DNA of 64,000 nucleotides from Cunninghamella blakesleeana (GCA_017871115.1 JAFCIZ010000001.1:4569501-4633500); one strand, 5' to 3'; shown: positions 32,287 through 43,039, counted from the stretch's first letter. Numbers and translations are program-made. The notes: a model not told the origin generated them from the sequence alone.

Positions 32287-32791
32287 TCCGCCCACCAAGA
32301 TTTAGGTGGACCACCACCATTTTTATTGGTCCAAGGGTCGTTTGCATAAATCTTCTTGATAATTTCCTTCTTGAATTCCGCGTAACCAAGATTTTTAAAC
32401 AATTCTTCTAAGACTTGTCTTCTTTTTGTATAATAAGTCCTTTTTTGGAATTCGTATTTGGCTTCTTAAAAATATTATGAAGGTAAGTAATAGTATCAGG
32501 AATAATAGTATTATCTAATAAGCTTTCTTTTCGCCATTTGTTATCCAGTTCAGCAATACAATGATCAGTAAACTTATTAAAATTGTTTGTGATCATAAAT
32601 TTCAAATGATCATCAACGGTATAATCTTGGTTTAGCCATATCATCATAGATTCATTGAACAGTTGATCCACCATCATATCAGCTTCACTATTCAATTTTG
32701 TTTCCATGGGATCCGAGTTACTTGTATCCGAGAATATATCTTGAATATTAAGACCTTGAAAAAGAATACTTGTAGTGTTGTTTGAATTCAT
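32226..32791 (-). pseudogene. ORF4 of element C, diverged homologue with one frameshift
   Basis: An open stretch from 32791 (MNSNNTTSILFQGLNIQDIF) matches the A/B ORF4 around WLNQD and DNTIIPDTITYLH. Near 32470 the frame shifts by one base. The other frame continues the homology (YTKRRQVLEELFKNLGY, then KSWWADVARWIRLDHF) and stops at 32226, inside the LTR. Overall similarity to the A copy is modest but collinear, so this is a separate lineage of the same gene that broke recently. Confidence 0.75.
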
Positions 32792-32934
32792 GTTAAGATT
32801 GTTATTTTATAAAATATAATTAAAAATTTTTACTATTTTTTTTTTTTTTTTTATATCTATTTTTCTTTTCGGAATTTCAATTTTTCTCCTTTTTGTTTTA
32901 TTATTTTTTTTTTAAAAATTTTTTTTTTTTTTTT

Positions 32935-34248
32935 TTAAACAATTGTCTTTTTGGAAAAGTCAATCCAAAATACATCAGGCATCTGTAATAACTTTAATTT
33001 GTTTCCGTGTATCCTTCTTAGTTTAGTGTTGGTCACGTTGAATTCTTTTATCAAATATGTTCCTTTGCCTAAACATTGATGAATAATATATTTGCCCTTC
33101 CAGTTGTCAGATATTTTTCCACCCCAAGAGTTTGGTTTTCTTCCAACATACATCATAACAATATCACCAGTTCTAAAAGGCGGCTTCCATTCTTTCTTGT
33201 GATTATTTATCTTCTTATCAATAGCCTTCTTTTGATTCTTTTGGGATTTTTGTATAAATTCTGCAGCGTCTTCTCTTATCTGTTTCAGTGCTAATAATTC
33301 TTTTGTGGCGCGTTCCCTTAGCTGATTTTGAAAACTTGCAGAGTTTGTTTCCAAAGGTATATTTAAGATTGTGTCATAAGGTGTCTTTGCTTCATAACCG
33401 TAAGTCAAATAAAATGGAGAATAATTTGTTGATTTTTGTTTAATAGTCCTATAAGCAAATAGAACAGAAGGTAGATATTGATCCCATACTTGTTTTTCTT
33501 TATTATTTAGCTTCTTTAGAATAGCACCTAACGTGGAATTAAACTTTTCTATCAGCCCATTCGCTTGTGAATTTCCAACGCTTATAGTCTTGTGATGAAT
33601 TTTATAATAGAAACAGACTTTCTTGATTAGATCACCTATAAATGGTTTTCCATTATCAGTTATAATTATATGCGGTGTACCGTGGCGACATATGATATCT
33701 TCATAAATAAATAAAGCAATTTCAGCTGCAGTTTGAAATTTTAATGCTCGAGCTTCAACCCATTTAGTTAGATAATCAATACCAGCAACTATATATCTAT
33801 ATCCATTTTTAGAAGTAGAGATGTGTTTGACATCTAATGCCCATTGGAAAAAAGGTTTAGATGAAGTTGGAATAGGATGTAACAATTCGTTATGTTTGGC
33901 AGGTCCTGTGGTTTGACATCTACTGCAGTTTTTGACATAGTTTTGTACATCTTTTGTCATGTTTTCCCAATAATAATGGTTTGCAAGTTTAAATAAGGTG
34001 TTGTGATACCCCATGTGTCCTCCTAATGGATGTTGATGATGCATGTATAGTGCTTCTGAAACTTGATCTTTATTCAAAACTTTTCTGATCGTCTGCAAGT
34101 TGATGTTGTATCTGTATAGATCGTTATTATGTAATATAAATTTATGGGAATGTTTTTGTAAATAATTCTTTTCCTTTTTGGTGATGTTATCAGGTAATTT
34201 TAGTGTTGTTAAATAATTTTTTATCAAGTCGATTTTGATTTGTTCCAT
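32935..34248 (-). CDS. Integrase of element C
   Basis: 437 residues, intact, with HHCC and D,D-35-E conserved and about 25-30 substitutions relative to A/B, mostly conservative (for example ILNIPLETNSASFQNQL for FMDIPIEVNSARFQYQL). Divergence is higher than in Pol, consistent with the integrase half coming from another subfamily. Confidence 0.92.
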   Translation of the reverse strand: MEQIKIDLIKNYLTTLKLPDNITKKEKNYLQKHSHKFILHNNDLYRYNINLQTIRKVLNKDQVSEALYMHHQHPLGGHMGYHNTLFKLANHYYWENMTKDVQNYVKNCSRCQTTGPAKHNELLHPIPTSSKPFFQWALDVKHISTSKNGYRYIVAGIDYLTKWVEARALKFQTAAEIALFIYEDIICRHGTPHIIITDNGKPFIGDLIKKVCFYYKIHHKTISVGNSQANGLIEKFNSTLGAILKKLNNKEKQVWDQYLPSVLFAYRTIKQKSTNYSPFYLTYGYEAKTPYDTILNIPLETNSASFQNQLRERATKELLALKQIREDAAEFIQKSQKNQKKAIDKKINNHKKEWKPPFRTGDIVMMYVGRKPNSWGGKISDNWKGKYIIHQCLGKGTYLIKEFNVTNTKLRRIHGNKLKLLQMPDVFWIDFSKKTIV

Positions 34249-34417
34249 TTTGCTGTTATTTGTTGTGTATTTTTAATTAGATTGTTTGTTGAATATTGTT
34301 TCAGTATTTATGTTGATTATGTTGATTGTATTGTTGTTATATATATTGTATTTATCTGAATATATGCAGCTTTTTACGACTTCAGCAAAACTTGGTCGAT
34401 TGGTAAGTAATTGAATT

Positions 34418-34453
34418 TTTTTTTTTTTTTTTTTTTGTTTTTGTTTGTTTTTT

Positions 34454-34505
<52 letters not shown>
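34418..34505. repeat. Long T tract in the pol-integrase spacer of element C
   Basis: An uninterrupted run of about 48 T (A on the coding strand, about 34457-34504) plus shorter runs separated by G. Elements A and B have a shorter broken version. The exact length should be treated with care because such tracts assemble poorly. Confidence 0.75.
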
Positions 34506-34508
<3 letters not shown>

Positions 34509-34548
34509 TATATATATATATGTATTTATATTTTTGCATTTTGTTATT

Positions 34549-37500
34549 TTAGTAGCCTAGTCTTGAAAGAAAATCGGCAGCTTCTTGTTTTCTTCCAGCC
34601 CTATATTTGATTTCAAATTCATAATCGGCCAAATATGTGATCCATCTTGCAACAATTCCAGTAGCTTTTGGCGATTCAATTAACCATTTTAGCGGCGAAT
34701 GATCAGATATAACAGTAAACTTCTTTCCCAATAAATACGGTCTGAATATTTGTAAACTCCATACCAAAGCAAGACATTCTAATTTAGTGGCACCATAGTT
34801 TAATTCACTATTCTTCAATCCTCTACTAGCAAATATTATTGGATGTTCACGACCATCATCATCTAATTGTGTTAATATAGAACCTAATCCTAGTTGTGAA
34901 GCATCGCATACAACAATGAATGGTTTATCAAAATCAGGTCTTCTTAATATTGGAGCATTGATTAGATTTTCCTTTAATTTTTCAAAAGCTTTTGTTGTAT
35001 CTTCTGTCCATGGTATTCTCTTTTTGGTTTTTGTTTGATCATGTAATGGCCTAGCAGTAGCAGCAAATCCTTTTACAAATCTTCTGTAATAAGAAGCTAA
35101 ACCTAAGAAGCCTCTAACTTGTTTAATTGTTTTTGGTATTGGATAATCTTTAACCTTTGCAATTTTATCTGGATCTGTCTTGATTCCTTCAGCAGTTATT
35201 ATGTAGCCTAAAAATTTTAATTCATCTTTAAAGAATATACACTTTTCAATATTAAACACCAATCCACCTCTTCTAGTGTATTCAAATAATCTTTCCAAGT
35301 CAATTAGGTGTTGATCCAAGTTTTTAGAATGTACATTAAGATCATCAATAAATGCAACTAGATTACTATGCAGCAAATCTTTATAACAGATATCAATTAA
35401 TCTTTGGAAGGTAGCAGGACTATTCACCAATCCCATTGGCAGCATTTCGTATTGATAAGTACCAAATTTAGTTGTAAAGCCAGTTAATTCTTTACTTGAT
35501 TCTTTTAATGGAACTTGATGGAAACCAGATCTTAAATCCAAAGCAGAAAATATTTTTGATTTTCCAAGTTCATCAATTAAATCATCAATACGTGGTAGTG
35601 GATATGAATCAACCTTTGTATGTGTATTCAGTTTACGATAGTCAACTACCATACGATATTCACCATTCTTCTTTTTGACTAAGATAATTGGTGCAGTAAA
35701 AGGTGAATTTGAAGGTTTTATAATTCCCAATTCACAAAGACGGTTTAATTCATTCTTCAAATATTGTTCACTTGGTCCCAATCTATATGGTCTATGTCTG
35801 ATAGGTAATGTATTTTCTTTTAATATTATTTCATGTTCGATTAATGTAGTTTTTCCCATTTTATCATTATTCCAATCAAAAATATCTTGATAATGATGTA
35901 TTAATTTATAAAATTTCTTTTTGTATTCTTCAGGTATATCACCCATTTGGATTTTTCCTTTTATATTAGGATCAAGAATAATTTCTTCAGTATCATCTTC
36001 CAGCAGAGAAGGTGGTAATTCTCTATAGTGGTCTTCAAAATCATAACCAGTATATTCGACATATGGATCCTTTTGTATTGGAAATTGTTTCCTATTTATG
36101 AATTCACCTAGTACGTTGTTTGGCGGTATTTCCATCATGTCTTCAGTTTTATTGATAATTTCCAAGATTACATCAAAGTCTTCATGTTTATCCAAAAATT
36201 CATCAAGATGTTTAAAATGTGGAACAATTATATTTTCATCAATAGCATAGTTGATTTGACAAATATGGTAAGGTGGTATTGATAAACCAGTACTTCCACT
36301 TAATATCATCATAGTACCTTCATCTTTATTTGGACGTGTTTGGATTACTGGACTTTTTGCATGATCATCCATTAAATAAAAGTCTTCATCATCTTGTACA
36401 GCATCTTCTTCATTGCTATAAGTAGAATCTCCATCATCAGTAGAATCTTCATCATTAGAATCAGTATCATCTTCTGAATCACTAGCACTTGATATATTTT
36501 CAGCTACATCTTCACCTTGCGGCTGTTCCAATTCATATCTTGCATTTGTAACACGTTGGTATGTATATGGACGTTCATTTGATTTTATATATGTAATTGG
36601 AATTTCTTGTGTACGACGTTTATAAGTCACCTTTAAAGTACCCGTTTTAAAGTTAATCACCGCTTGTGCATGATCCAACCAGCTAGTACCTAACACTATA
36701 TGTGGTGGACACTTTGGTAATACTTCAACATCAATTGGTATAGTCAATCCTTTACCAACAGTAATAGGAACATCATGAATTACACCTAACGCAGGTTGTT
36801 TAGTACCATTTCCCATCACAAAAATACTTGTAGATGGTGCATCAATTTCTAGATCTAATGATTTCATCATTGCCCTGGACATACAAGCTCTTGCAGCTCC
36901 ACAATCAATTAATCCAGTAACCTTTACATCATTCACCATTATATCGGCATATGCAGCGGTAGTTACAACATCACTATTATCAATAGAATTTAATTGTACA
37001 TCTTTTTCTTTACCTTTATCAATTGGTCTTTTTATTCTTGATTGTCTACAAGCTGTAATCAATTCTCTTCTTAATGGAGCAGATATAGTTATAAGATCAC
37101 CAACATTAATATTAGCTTTTTGATGTAATATATCTTCAGAAATATTATAATTTATTGATAATGGTTGTGATTTCCTTTTTGGTGTCTTCTTCTTTTTATC
37201 CACAGGTGGTTCTTGAATGGATACTTTTTTCCTTTTATCATTTATTATTTGTACTTCTTCCATCATATCATTATTATTTGATTTAGAAGGTTCAGCTACA
37301 TCTTGATTTGGATGCTGTGAAAATACGTTTTGGAAAAATGGATTATTTTGTGGTGGAACATGTGTATGATCACGAATATCTTGTTGTATTTGTTGTGGAA
37401 TAGATTTTGTAGCAGCTGCTGATGTACTTGGTTTTTCTATAGTCTTCCTTGTACGTGGTTTTCTTATTGCTTTTTCAACAACTGGTGGTTTTGGATTTGC

Positions 37501-37785
37501 AGCAACATTAAAATCACAATCATTGATTTCTTGATCACTATCTAATATATTTTGAAGATAATAATGATTTTGTGCTGATAAATAATCATTATGGTTGTCC
37601 ATTATGTTATGTGGAACGTAAGTATTGGGATTATAATTTCGTGTATTCAAGTTGTCATTATTTGGTGTATTATAGTTGTGATATTTATTAATATTATTTT
37701 CTTGATATAGTTGATTATTATTTGGATGGATGGATTTTGTAATAGGGATTCCCAATTGACCATCTGTTACAATTGCCCTATTTAG
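34549..37785 (-). CDS. Pol of element C: protease, reverse transcriptase, RNase H
   Basis: 1079 codons in the -1 frame after the heptamer at 37785..37791. Same domains as in element A, protease LIDCGAA, RT FIDD, RNase H CDASQLG, end AADFLSRLGY. One residue is deleted near PSEQYLKNEL. Open throughout. Confidence 0.92.
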   Translation of the reverse strand, partial: LNRAIVTDGQLGIPITKSIHPNNNQLYQENNINKYHNYNTPNNDNLNTRNYNPNTYVPHNIMDNHNDYLSAQNHYYLQNILDSDQEINDCDFNVAANPKPPVVEKAIRKPRTRKTIEKPSTSAAATKSIPQQIQQDIRDHTHVPPQNNPFFQNVFSQHPNQDVAEPSKSNNNDMMEEVQIINDKRKKVSIQEPPVDKKKKTPKRKSQPLSINYNISEDILHQKANINVGDLITISAPLRRELITACRQSRIKRPIDKGKEKDVQLNSIDNSDVVTTAAYADIMVNDVKVTGLIDCGAARACMSRAMMKSLDLEIDAPSTSIFVMGNGTKQPALGVIHDVPITVGKGLTIPIDVEVLPKCPPHIVLGTSWLDHAQAVINFKTGTLKVTYKRRTQEIPITYIKSNERPYTYQRVTNARYELEQPQGEDVAENISSASDSEDDTDSNDEDSTDDGDSTYSNEEDAVQDDEDFYLMDDHAKSPVIQTRPNKDEGTMMILSGSTGLSIPPYHICQINYAIDENIIVPHFKHLDEFLDKHEDFDVILEIINKTEDMMEIPPNNVLGEFINRKQFPIQKDPYVEYTGYDFEDHYRELPPSLLEDDTEEIILDPNIKGKIQMGDIPEEYKKKFYKLIHHYQDIFDWNNDKMGKTTLIEHEIILKENTLPIRHRPYRLGPSEQYLKNELNRLCELGIIKPSNSPFTAPIILVKKKNGEYRMVVDYRKLNTHTKVDSYPLPRIDDLIDELGKSKIFSALDLRSGFHQVPLKESSKELTGFTTKFGTYQYEMLPMGLVNSPATFQRLIDICYKDLLHSNLVAFIDDLNVHSKNLDQHLIDLERLFEYTRRGGLVFNIEKCIFFKDELKFLGYIITAEGIKTDPDKIAKVKDYPIPKTIKQVRGFLGLASYYRRFVKGFAATARPLHDQTKTKKRIPWTEDTTKAFEKLKENLINAPILRRPDFDKPFIVVCDASQLGLGSILTQLDDDGREHPIIFASRGLKNSELNYGATKLECLALVWSLQIFRPYLLGKKFTVISDHSPLKWLIESPKATGIVARWITYLADYEFEIKYRAGRKQEAADFLSRLGY

Positions 37786-38903
37786 TTTTTTGAACCATTA
37801 ACTGGTGTGTTGTTTTGATTATTATTTGGTGGATTATTATAATTATTTTGTTGTGGATAGTTATATTGTGGATTATAATTATTATTATTATGCATTTGAT
37901 TTCCTTGGTAATAATAATCTCTGTTGTTATAATTATCTTCAGGTAAATATTGATTGTTATAATTATGATTATTGTTGTTGTTATTATTATTATTATATTG
38001 ACGATAATTGTTATACTGATTATTTCTGTATTTTTGATTATTATTTCTGCTGTAATTATTAGGTCCATTATATGTTTGGTTGTTACGAGTATTATTGTTG
38101 TTGTTTCTTTGGTTATTGTACGAACCTCTTTTGTCTTCCAATTTGGTGTTTATCAATTTTTCCATATGACCTAAAAGTTTTTGCATGAATGCAGATTCTC
38201 CATCAACATGTTCAGCTGTATTTAATGATATATTGCCATTATGATCACCATAATTATTATTTGACTTCTTTTTATGGCCTCCAGCAAATCTATTAGCATT
38301 GGTAAGATTACATACAGATGGTAATGATTGTATATGTCTTGTCTTCCACCAATTTTCAGCATAGTTATACCATTGATTCAATGTTTCAGCACCTTGATCC
38401 ATACAGTGTATTCTGATTTCTTCTTTTAAACCAGCACGGAATCTCATCAATATAATATGGTCATCCTTCAATTGTGCCAATCTTGCCATTTCTTGGATAC
38501 GTGCCAAAAAGTTCTTTGGTCTTTCGTCATTGCCTTGTTTAATAGTACCAAGTGCAATTTCGTATGATAATATCAATTCTTTGGTGACATACTTTTCCCT
38601 TAAAGCATTCATCAATTTTTGATAATCATTAGCCATATTAGGATCTTGTTCTAATTGTTCAAAATAGAATTCAGCAGGACCAGACAATTGCACCTTCAAG
38701 ATAATTGCCCTTCTATCCATACCAACTCTAGATAATTTAAAATAATTTTCCAAGGACTTTTCAAAATAACGAAAGTCTTCGTCATCAGAACCTGAAAAAG
38801 TTAAAAGATTAAGCTTCAGCTTAGCAGCAAGGTTAGGATCATGGTGATGATCATGATTTTCCAACGCGGTTTGCTCGATACTTGATTTTTGTGGATTTTC
38901 CAT
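37782..38903 (-). CDS. Gag of element C
   Basis: 373 residues, nearly identical to A/B in the helical core and shorter in the Asn-rich tail (loss of one repeat-like segment). The slippery heptamer is conserved before the stop. Confidence 0.9.
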   Translation of the reverse strand: MENPQKSSIEQTALENHDHHHDPNLAAKLKLNLLTFSGSDDEDFRYFEKSLENYFKLSRVGMDRRAIILKVQLSGPAEFYFEQLEQDPNMANDYQKLMNALREKYVTKELILSYEIALGTIKQGNDERPKNFLARIQEMARLAQLKDDHIILMRFRAGLKEEIRIHCMDQGAETLNQWYNYAENWWKTRHIQSLPSVCNLTNANRFAGGHKKKSNNNYGDHNGNISLNTAEHVDGESAFMQKLLGHMEKLINTKLEDKRGSYNNQRNNNNNTRNNQTYNGPNNYSRNNNQKYRNNQYNNYRQYNNNNNNNNNHNYNNQYLPEDNYNNRDYYYQGNQMHNNNNYNPQYNYPQQNNYNNPPNNNQNNTPVNGSKN

Positions 38904-39078
38904 TGGAATATAAAGATAAGTTTTTGAAATAGGATGATAAAGTTTGTATATTTTTAAAGTAGTTGTTTAACTTGAATTTAAGTATTCTTGATTATATTCT
39001 TTTATAGATTTAGTTATTCCTTGATAATTAGTGTTTCCCCGGTTTTTAGTATTATCCCCGCCAGTGAGCACCAAAATA

Positions 39079-39722
39079 TGTTGTGTAAATTTTTGGTTGT
39101 TGTAAAAGTAGAATTTCCTTTTATAGTTTTGGAAAGTAGATAGCTTTGTAGTTTAGTTTAGTTGTCAGTGAGCACCAGTATCTTGTTTTATAAGTAGATA
39201 CAACTTAGTTTAGATCGATAGTTTAAAATAAAAATAAAATAATAAAGTAAAATAAAATAAATTATATAATTGGATAAAGATCAACAATTATATAAACAAA
39301 GTAATAAAATTAAAATAAAATAAGTTTAATATCGGATAAAGATCAACGATTATTATAATAAAATAATATAAAGTAATATTGGATAGTAATCAACAATATT
39401 AATATAAAATAAAAATAATCTTTAGCTAAAAAGATGAGTTAATAGACTTATTGGTTATAATATAAGTTCTTTTATTTAAAATTAACTTGTTATTAACTGA
39501 TTTTTCAAAAATAAAATAAAAATTGTCGAGTATTTATATAAAAAGGATTTGAATTTTAAATACCGATCATTGATATATATATGCTAGTGCATATATATAA
39601 GAGAGTATATATATATATCTATACTGAGTTTAAATGGGATATATATACCTATATGTATATATATAAAATAAGATTATAGTTAAGCCTTGCCCAAATATGG
39701 GAGGTTTAGCCAGAACATAACA
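39079..39722 (-). repeat. 5' LTR of element C (subfamily with a different U3)
   Basis: 644 bp. R-U5 matches the 3' LTR up to about 39540. The outer about 180 bp (39543-39722) is unrelated: it contains ATATAT runs and starts TGTTATGTTCTGGC. The PBS candidate lies at 39056..39073, again after 5 nt. Confidence 0.85.
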
Positions 39723-39803
39723 CCTTTTATAGTTTTGGAAAGTAGATAGTTTTGTAGTTTAGTTTAGTTGTCAGTGAGCACCAGTATCTTGTTTTATAAG
39801 TAG

Positions 39804-40572
39804 TGTTGTGTGGGTTTTTGTTTAAGATTTATTTTTTTTGAAATGAGGAATGAGTATTATAAGTAATATTTGATATGTATAATATAATTCCAGTGAGCAC
39901 CAGTTCCTGTTTTATAAGTAGAACGACTTAATATAAAGGAATAAAAAATAAAATAAAATAAAGTAAAAATAAAGAAATAAAAATATAAAAATTTTAAAAG
40001 GTGTAATATAATTGCAGGATTAAAGAGAGATTTCAGTAACCGCAATGTAAAATAAATATAATAAGAAAATTTAAAAAAAGTAATTTAAATTTGAGTTGTT
40101 GAAAAATATTTAAGTAAATAAATATAAAAATGTAAAATAAAATAATATAGTTTGTTATAAAAAATAGATAAATTCAGTAATTTGAATGAGTTATAAGTAA
40201 AACAAGTTAAAATTATAAAATATGATTTATAAAGTGGACAAGTTCAATAATTATTTAATAGATAATAATTTATTATAAAAATTTGACAATTTAAAAGAAA
40301 GAAAGAGAGAAAAATTGGTTCTATTTATATTTAAAAAAAAATTAAAATTTATAAGGATCGGGTAAGGAACAAAAGCACCTTGGTGTTTTTGTACCTTTGG
40401 TGTTTTTGCACCTTTGGTGTTTTTGCACCTTTGGTGTTTTTGCACCTTTGGTGTTTTTGCACCTTTGGTGTTTTTGCACCTTTGGTGTTTTTGCACCTTT
40501 GGTGTTTTTGCACCAGTAGCACAAAGCCAATCCAAAAAAGGAAAGAAAAATCAGAGAGCGTTATTGCTAACA
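39804..40572 (-). mobile_element. Solo LTR of family 3 (769 bp) with 17-bp minisatellite
   Basis: Starts TGTTAGCAATAACGC and ends CACACAACA on the minus strand. Flanked by GTAG (39800..39803 and 40573..40576). Homologous to 30826..31588 outside the minisatellite. Confidence 0.85.
40377..40515. repeat. 17-bp minisatellite in family 3 LTR
   Basis: About eight units of GGTGTTTTTGCACCTTT with one variant (GTACC). It opens long frames in several phases, but 17 is not a multiple of 3 and the frames are not genes. Confidence 0.92.
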
Positions 40573-41118
40573 GTAGATACAACTTAGTTTAGATTAATAG
40601 TTTAAAATAAAAATAAAATAATAAAATAAAATAAAATAAATTATATAATTGGATAAAGATCAACAATTATATAGACAAAATAATAAAATTAAAATAAAAT
40701 AAAATATAATATCGGATAAAGATCAACGATTATTATAATAAAATAATATAAAGTAATATTGGATAGTTATCTACAATATTAATATAAAATAAAAATAATC
40801 TTTAGCTAAAAAGATGAGTTAAGAGAATTTAATATATATAAATCTTTATTTCAAATTAACTGATTTTTCAAAAATAAAATAAAATTGTCGAGTATTTATA
40901 TAAAAAATAAAAATTAAAGTTTATACTTTTATACCTTTTGTAGGATATCCCAAAGTATATATACTTTCCAAAAAAGGTAAATAGTAAAACAAGTAAAATA
41001 AAAATAAAATAAGATAACTAATAATAATATAATAAATAAATAAAATAAATAATAGTAAGATTAAAAATGAATTTAATCTTAATGTTTAAAGTGATCTAAG
41101 CGAACCCACTCCATAACA

Positions 41119-41311
41119 GCGGATATATCCGTATTGAACCAATATAACAGTTCAGGAGTTAAAAAAATTTAGATCAACCGGTTCTGTTATTGGTACTAAT
41201 TCATTTAAGATATCTTCCATTTCACATATAACTTCAGAATTTTCTCAAGAAAATTCTTTGTTAGGGACGGCAATCATATTTAAAGAAGTATCTTGATTTG
41301 GAGGAGCCATT
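41119..41311 (-). pseudogene. ORF4 remnant of element D
   Basis: Starts MAPPNQDTSLNM and keeps NELVPITEPVDLNF, a clear match to ORF4 of element A, but has stop codons, a frameshift and a deletion of the middle that joins the D-I-S position directly to the LTR-encoded end (MEWVRLDHF). Confidence 0.75.
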
Positions 41312-41424
41312 TTGCTTGAGAATAAAGAAAAGTTATAGTGAAGTTTTTCCTTTTTATAGTTTTTTTCGGAATTTTAATTTTTATATACAAGTGTTTTTCC
41401 CCATAAAACTTTTTTTTATAAACG

Positions 41425-41862
41425 ATTGTCTTTTTGGCAAAGTCAGTCCAAAATATGTCAGGTATCTGTAACAACTTTAATCTATTTCCGTGTATTCTTC
41501 TTAGTTTGATGTTGGTCGTGTTGAATTCTTTTATCAATATGTACCTTTGCCTAAACTTTGATTAATGATATATTTGCCTTTCCAATAGTCTGATATTTTA
41601 CCATCTCAAGAATTTAGTTTTCTTCTGGTATACATCATAACAATGTTACTGGTTCTAAGAGACGGTTTCCATTCCTTTTCATTATTCATCTTACCAATAG
41701 TTTTTTTTTTTTTTTTTGATTCTTTTGTGATTTCTGTATGAATTCTGCAGCATCTTCTCTTATCTGCATTAGTGATGATAATTCTTTTATAGTAGATGCT
41801 TTTAACTAATTTTAAAAGTCTACTAAGCCTATCTCTAAAGATATATCCTTGAATAGATTTGC
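41425..41862 (-). pseudogene. Integrase C-terminal remnant of element D
   Basis: The stretch encoding IKLRRIHGNRLKLLQIPDIF and DFAKKTIV matches the integrase end, but the stop codon is lost and several frameshifts precede it. Homology fades near 41862. The rest of element D is absent. Confidence 0.75.
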
Positions 41863-42150
41863 AAAGAGAAATAAAAAATTTAAAAATTCAAAATAATAAA
41901 GTTTTTGTACAAATGATTTTAAGGTCAGCAAAGTAGGTACTATATAAAAATGGTAATAACCGGAAGTAAGGTGAAATTAAATAAGTTTATAATAAATAGA
42001 CTGTTTATTACAAAAATATTATTTAATAACTTGGCTAAAAAAAGAAAAGAAAATAAAGAAAAAAATAACCTCACCTATGTATATTTAAAACAAAATGTAA
42101 TTTTTTGGAGAGAGAAAGAAAATGAATGTGTAGACAAGGAAGTATGATTG
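41863..42150 (-). mobile_element. Degenerate fragment resembling the middle of a family 3 LTR
   Basis: Blocks such as TATATTTAAAACAAAATGTA and GGAGAGAGAAAGAA line up with 31060-31395 of the family 3 LTR. No termini or target duplication are visible. Confidence 0.45.
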
Positions 42151-42922
42151 GTGATCGTATATAGTTTTTAAATATCAAAAGGATTGCTATTATGAGCGAC
42201 ATAAGATATATACTTTACTATAATAATATTATTCATAATATGGCTAAGTGCTGGTATTTATTTAAATTAAGTATATATAATTTGAACAATAATTTTTTGG
42301 ATTGTTTATGATTTATAGTTTACTTTTGATGTCAAGTAGCGACCTGATAGTTATGCATAAAATCTAACACTTACGTTTATGAATTTAACTTGAATGTATA
42401 GTTTTATATTTTAATTATGTAAACAATTTACTTTTTTTTTTATTCTTTATGTTTTATATTTATATATTTTTATAAATTATCAAATTAGATTATCGAAGGA
42501 CAAATAAAATAAAATTTAAAATGGTATAATTTATGGCCATATTCAAATGAATATGTTTGATATTACAAGATCAATTAATATCTCACCACGTTCTGGGGCA
42601 TTTTTTATAATCATTTACATATACAAATAATAGGATTTCTTCTACTTGCTTTTTCGTAAGTATGTAAATAAATAAAATGCACAAAGAAGTTTGCATGGAT
42701 AGATTTGTGCCTATTTTTTTTATGATCATTCACTCTCTCAACGCTTTTAAAGAGTATAATCGATTTTAATTAATAGGATTTAAAAATGATTTGTATATAT
42801 GATATAATTTTTAATTTTTTCGACGGAATTTTAATTTTTACATTTTTCTAAAAAAAAAGAACCTACACTTTTTTTTGCTCTTCCATTCATATTTATAAAC
42901 ATACATAAACATATTTTACCCA
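42151..42922. other. Intergenic region before ARV1
   Basis: 772 bp of AT-rich sequence with no ORF or repeat family I recognise. A pyrimidine-rich run (42869-42886) just precedes the ARV1 start. Confidence 0.4.
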
Positions 42923-43039
42923 ATGCCAACATGCGTTGAATGTGGAACATCAGTACAAAATTTATATACTGAATATAGTAAAGATAACATTAGATTAACT
43001 TCGTGTGTAAAAAAAAAAATACCTGAGAAATAATAAATA

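Larger units (their letters stand above)
31606..39722 (-). mobile_element. Element C: chimeric Ty3/gypsy retrotransposon with two different LTRs
   Basis: The 3' LTR (31606..32286, 681 bp, TGTTGCGCGATGG start) and the 5' LTR (39079..39722, 644 bp, TGTTATGTTCTGG start) share the R-U5 part but have unrelated U3 parts. The flanking tetramers also disagree: GTAG on the left, CCTT on the right. The CCTT does match CCTT at 22549..22552. Internal genes are gag, pol, integrase and a frameshifted ORF4. This is best explained by recombination between two nested sibling elements (X and Y). Confidence 0.88.
39723..41118 (-). repeat. 3' LTR of old element D, interrupted
   Basis: Pieces 39723..39803 and 40573..41118, plus the tip at 22511..22552, form one LTR (about 660 bp) starting TGTTATGGAGTGGG on the minus strand. 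It was interrupted by element X at CCTT and by a family 3 LTR at GTAG. The R-U5 part contains the three stem-loops with a changed loop in the first. Confidence 0.75.

Noticed and set aside
40377..40515. Regular repeat that could look like a CRISPR array
   Set aside because: Units are contiguous with no spacers; eukaryotic minisatellite in an LTR.
40251..40592. Several overlapping long frames with QRCKNTKGAKTPKV-type repeats, both strands
   Set aside because: They come from a 17-bp minisatellite inside a solo LTR. The unit is not a multiple of 3, so all frames are open by composition.
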